The notes under the pieces were generated by a model that made no database searches, had not been told where the DNA came from, and saw nothing but the letters and a program-made list of their open reading frames with translations. From Neolewinella xylanilytica (GTDB lineage Bacteria > Bacteroidota > Bacteroidia > Chitinophagales > Saprospiraceae): a stretch of 64,000 nucleotides of DNA. The DNA lies in the NCBI RefSeq assembly GCF_002934605.1, contig NZ_PTJC01000008.1:163060-227059 (forward strand), written 5' to 3'. Positions 63,088-64,000 of the stretch are shown here, piece after piece; positions within the stretch are counted from its first letter, which is position 1; each line of letters opens with the position of its first letter. Made by a program: the position numbers and the translations under genes.

Positions 63088-64000
63088 TCAATCCAACACC
63101 TGCAGCTTCGCGAACTTCAGCATAATGCGCTTTTCCGGTTGGGGCAGCTCGCTGAAGTGAATGGTGGCGATCCGGTTGTCTGCTCCCCCGTCCACGTCAA
63201 TTACTTTCCCTTCGCCGAATTTGAGGTGTAAAACATTACGCCCTGTTTGCACTTCCTCGGCCGGGCTGGGCTGAAAGGTTGCCGGATCGACTTTAGGAGC
63301 GGCGAAGCGGGCGGTCCCGCGGCGGTTTCTCGGAGCAACGCCCGTTACGCTGGCGCGTTGCTCCCGTTGGCGCGACACTTCATCGTATTCGTGGTCGGCG
63401 CTCCGGCGGTTGGAGGAGGTATTTTCGATGGCATCCGCCGGTACCTCGGAGAGAAACCGGCTGGGTTCGTTCATCACCATTTTACCGTAACGGTAGCGGG
63501 TATTGGCGTAGCTCAGCGTCAGGTAGAATTCGGCTCGGGTGATGGCTACGTAAAACAGCCGGCGTTCTTCGTCGAGCCCTTCCATGCTGTCCATACTCAT
63601 CCAACTGGGAAAAAGCTTTTCTTCCAGCCCGACGACGTAGACCGACTTGTATTCCAATCCCTTCGCCGCGTGTACGGACATCAGGGTTACTACGTCTCCC
63701 GTCTGGTTTTCTTCGTTGCTGTCGAAATCCGTGAGCAGGGCGATGTTCTGGAGGTAAGTAGCCAGGGATTTATCCGGTAAAGTGTCGGTATCGATCAGGG
63801 TATCTTCCTCGACGAATGATTTGATTCCGTCTAGCAGGGCTTCGTGGTTTTCCAGCCGGCCCATCCCCTCGATGGATTTATCGTTGCGTAGCATATCCGT
63901 CAAACCGGACCCCTTGGCGATGGCGTCGGCCAGCTCGTAGGCATTTGCCGTATCGGCCTTCGCCTGCGCCTGCTCGATGGTGTGAATGTATCCGTCGGCG
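63088..64000 (-). CDS. UvrD/PcrA-family DNA helicase, C-terminal part (cut by window end)
   Basis: The frame runs open through the window end, so only about 300 C-terminal residues are present. Motif V/VI of superfamily 1 helicases is clear: VVTLMSVHAAKGLEYKSVYVVGLEE and ERRLFYVAITRAEFYLTLSYA. The tail VLHLKFGEGKVIDVDGGADN is the PcrA/UvrD C-terminal Tudor-like region. It unwinds DNA in repair and replication restart. The start lies beyond the window. It is convergent with the Pycsar-type gene, 19 bases apart. Confidence 0.9.
   Translation of the reverse strand, partial: ADGYIHTIEQAQAKADTANAYELADAIAKGSGLTDMLRNDKSIEGMGRLENHEALLDGIKSFVEEDTLIDTDTLPDKSLATYLQNIALLTDFDSNEENQTGDVVTLMSVHAAKGLEYKSVYVVGLEEKLFPSWMSMDSMEGLDEERRLFYVAITRAEFYLTLSYANTRYRYGKMVMNEPSRFLSEVPADAIENTSSNRRSADHEYDEVSRQREQRASVTGVAPRNRRGTARFAAPKVDPATFQPSPAEEVQTGRNVLHLKFGEGKVIDVDGGADNRIATIHFSELPQPEKRIMLKFAKLQVLD

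Overview
The window looks like chromosomal DNA of a marine-type member of the Bacteroidota, most likely the Saprospiria/Lewinella group. Several things point there: a SusC/Oar-type TonB-dependent receptor with a carboxypeptidase-regulatory-like plug extension, a bacillithiol deacetylase (BshB1), a 7TM-HD phosphodiesterase, a CcmD-like small protein beside glutamate dehydrogenase, a Tat-exported Gfo/Idh/MocA protein, a long TamB, and many TAnnTTTG promoter boxes (the Bacteroidota -7 element) placed only a few bases before start codons. Base composition is moderately GC-rich. No rRNA, tRNA, CRISPR array, insertion sequence or phage gene was seen. The family placement is inference from gene content; no database search was run.

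Layout. 1-0.34 kb: end of xylose isomerase, then a gene-free stretch with tandem hairpins. 0.7-8.3 kb: glmM-kdsA (envelope sugars), an Atg22-like MFS permease with an SDR, nth-pgpH, and a PEBP-like protein. 8.4-12.5 kb: a large TonB-dependent receptor and N-carbamoylputrescine amidase. 12.6-16.7 kb: ccmD-like, glutamate dehydrogenase, an Lrp regulator, purB. 16.7-23.2 kb: asnB and two glycosyltransferases of visibly lower GC, then penicillin-binding protein 1A. 23.3-36.5 kb: lepA, tamB, a fused GT2/degenerate phosphoglycosyltransferase, a CPBP protease, purD with a GlmU-like gene, and a lipoprotein. 36.5-45.1 kb: ung, a MocA-family oxidoreductase, pxpA, an Ala-rich helical protein, a sterol-desaturase-type membrane hydroxylase, an M28 peptidase, ald and a secreted propeller-like protein. 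45.2-50.2 kb: dapB, maltokinase and trehalose synthase facing a luciferase-like flavoenzyme. 50.3-56.9 kb: a thioredoxin-like lipid-side protein with a small membrane partner, Hsp20, aroB, a barrel-like protein, a deacetylase-like protein and bshB1. 57.2-63.1 kb: a three-gene accessory-looking cassette. 63.1-64 kb: end of a UvrD/PcrA helicase.

How the genes fit together. Much of the window serves the envelope: GlmM and the GlmU-like protein for UDP-GlcNAc-type precursors, KdsA for Kdo, PBP1A for peptidoglycan, TamB for outer-membrane lipid/protein traffic, glycosyltransferases for surface glycans, and the TonB receptor. A second theme is amino-acid and nitrogen metabolism (GDH, Ald, AguB, PxpA, AsnB, DapB, AroB) with an Lrp regulator beside GDH. 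The third is the maltose/trehalose pair TreS-maltokinase.

The best candidate for an undescribed system is 57160-63068: a lipoprotein joining an altered metallophosphoesterase, a kinase-like loop and an Omp85-like barrel, followed by an SdiA-regulated/phytase-like propeller protein and, with an 8-base overlap, a Pycsar-effector-type membrane protein whose HD domain has lost its key residues.
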